Source: CAYXOX01 sp964466745
Lineage (GTDB): Bacteria > Pseudomonadota > Alphaproteobacteria > Rhodobacterales > Rhodobacteraceae
Reading direction: 5' to 3'
Assembly: GCA_964466745.1 (NCBI GenBank)
Contig: CAYXOX010000172.1
Location: 1 to 5,645, forward strand
DNA: 5,645 nt
The position numbers and the translations under genes were made by a program. Positions 5,551 through 5,645 of this stretch are shown one piece after another. How positions within the stretch are numbered: position 1 is the first letter of the stretch; every line of letters starts with the position of its first letter. The notes under the pieces were generated by a model. The model searched no databases. It was given only the letters and a program-made list of their open reading frames with translations, and had not been told where the DNA came from.

Positions 5551-5645
5551 GAGGCCGCCCTCTCCACGCCATCCTCGATGGCTTTTCGCAGTCGCGCCTC
5601 CAGCGCCTTCTGCTTGGCCTGGGAGTGGTATTTCAGGCCGAACAT
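5547..5645 (-). CDS. glnD: PII uridylyltransferase GlnD, C-terminal end only
   Basis: Only the last 32 codons and the TGA (5549-5547) are in the window; the gene continues past the right edge. The visible tail begins MFGLKYHSQAKQKALE and continues with a basic, helical LEARLRKAIEDG segment. This fits the end of the second ACT domain of alphaproteobacterial GlnD, where a FYV.D.FGLK motif is followed by such a helix. The Met at the edge is very likely internal rather than a start. GlnD adds and removes UMP on the T-loop Tyr51 of P-II proteins according to glutamine level. The call rests on this short motif and on the glnD-murJ order I recall for Rhodobacteraceae. It overlaps murJ by four bases, so the two are almost certainly cotranscribed. 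Confidence 0.8.
   Translation of the reverse strand: MFGLKYHSQAKQKALEARLRKAIEDGVERAAS

Overview
The window is high-GC DNA with coding on both strands. Protein-level resemblance and gene order (glnD-murJ, then trpS) suggest an alphaproteobacterium of the Rhodobacteraceae type. No RNA genes, insertion sequences, CRISPR arrays or phage genes are visible. Coding density is high, with short intergenic gaps.

From the right edge leftwards on the minus strand: the last 32 codons of glnD (PII uridylyltransferase); murJ (lipid II flippase), joined to glnD by a 4-base TTGA stop/start overlap; then, past an opposing rhomboid-like membrane protein gene on the plus strand, trpS (tryptophanyl-tRNA synthetase); a class IV branched-chain amino acid aminotransferase; a secreted DUF3047-type protein of unknown function; and an open frame that begins as a universal stress protein and runs off the left edge. 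trpS and the rhomboid-like gene are divergent, with 81 bases between their start codons. The rhomboid-like gene and murJ are convergent, with 37 bases between their stops.

Most of this is a housekeeping block (nitrogen signalling, peptidoglycan export, translation, amino acid metabolism). Two things stand out. First, the leftmost gene is a chimera: about 83 residues of a universal stress protein continue in frame, with no stop or frameshift, into what looks clearly like the C-terminal part of a P-II signal protein (GlnB/GlnK), including its B-loop ATP-binding motif. Each half lacks the part of its own family needed for a complete domain. It could be a natural fusion, a deletion junction or an assembly/cloning chimera; the sequence alone cannot decide. 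Second, the rhomboid-like protein has lost the catalytic serine, the catalytic histidine and the TM2 His/Asn residues, so it reads as a pseudoprotease.

A plus-strand frame open from 231 to 3968 is real only in its last 744 bases (the rhomboid-like gene). The rest is an antisense shadow of GC-biased genes.
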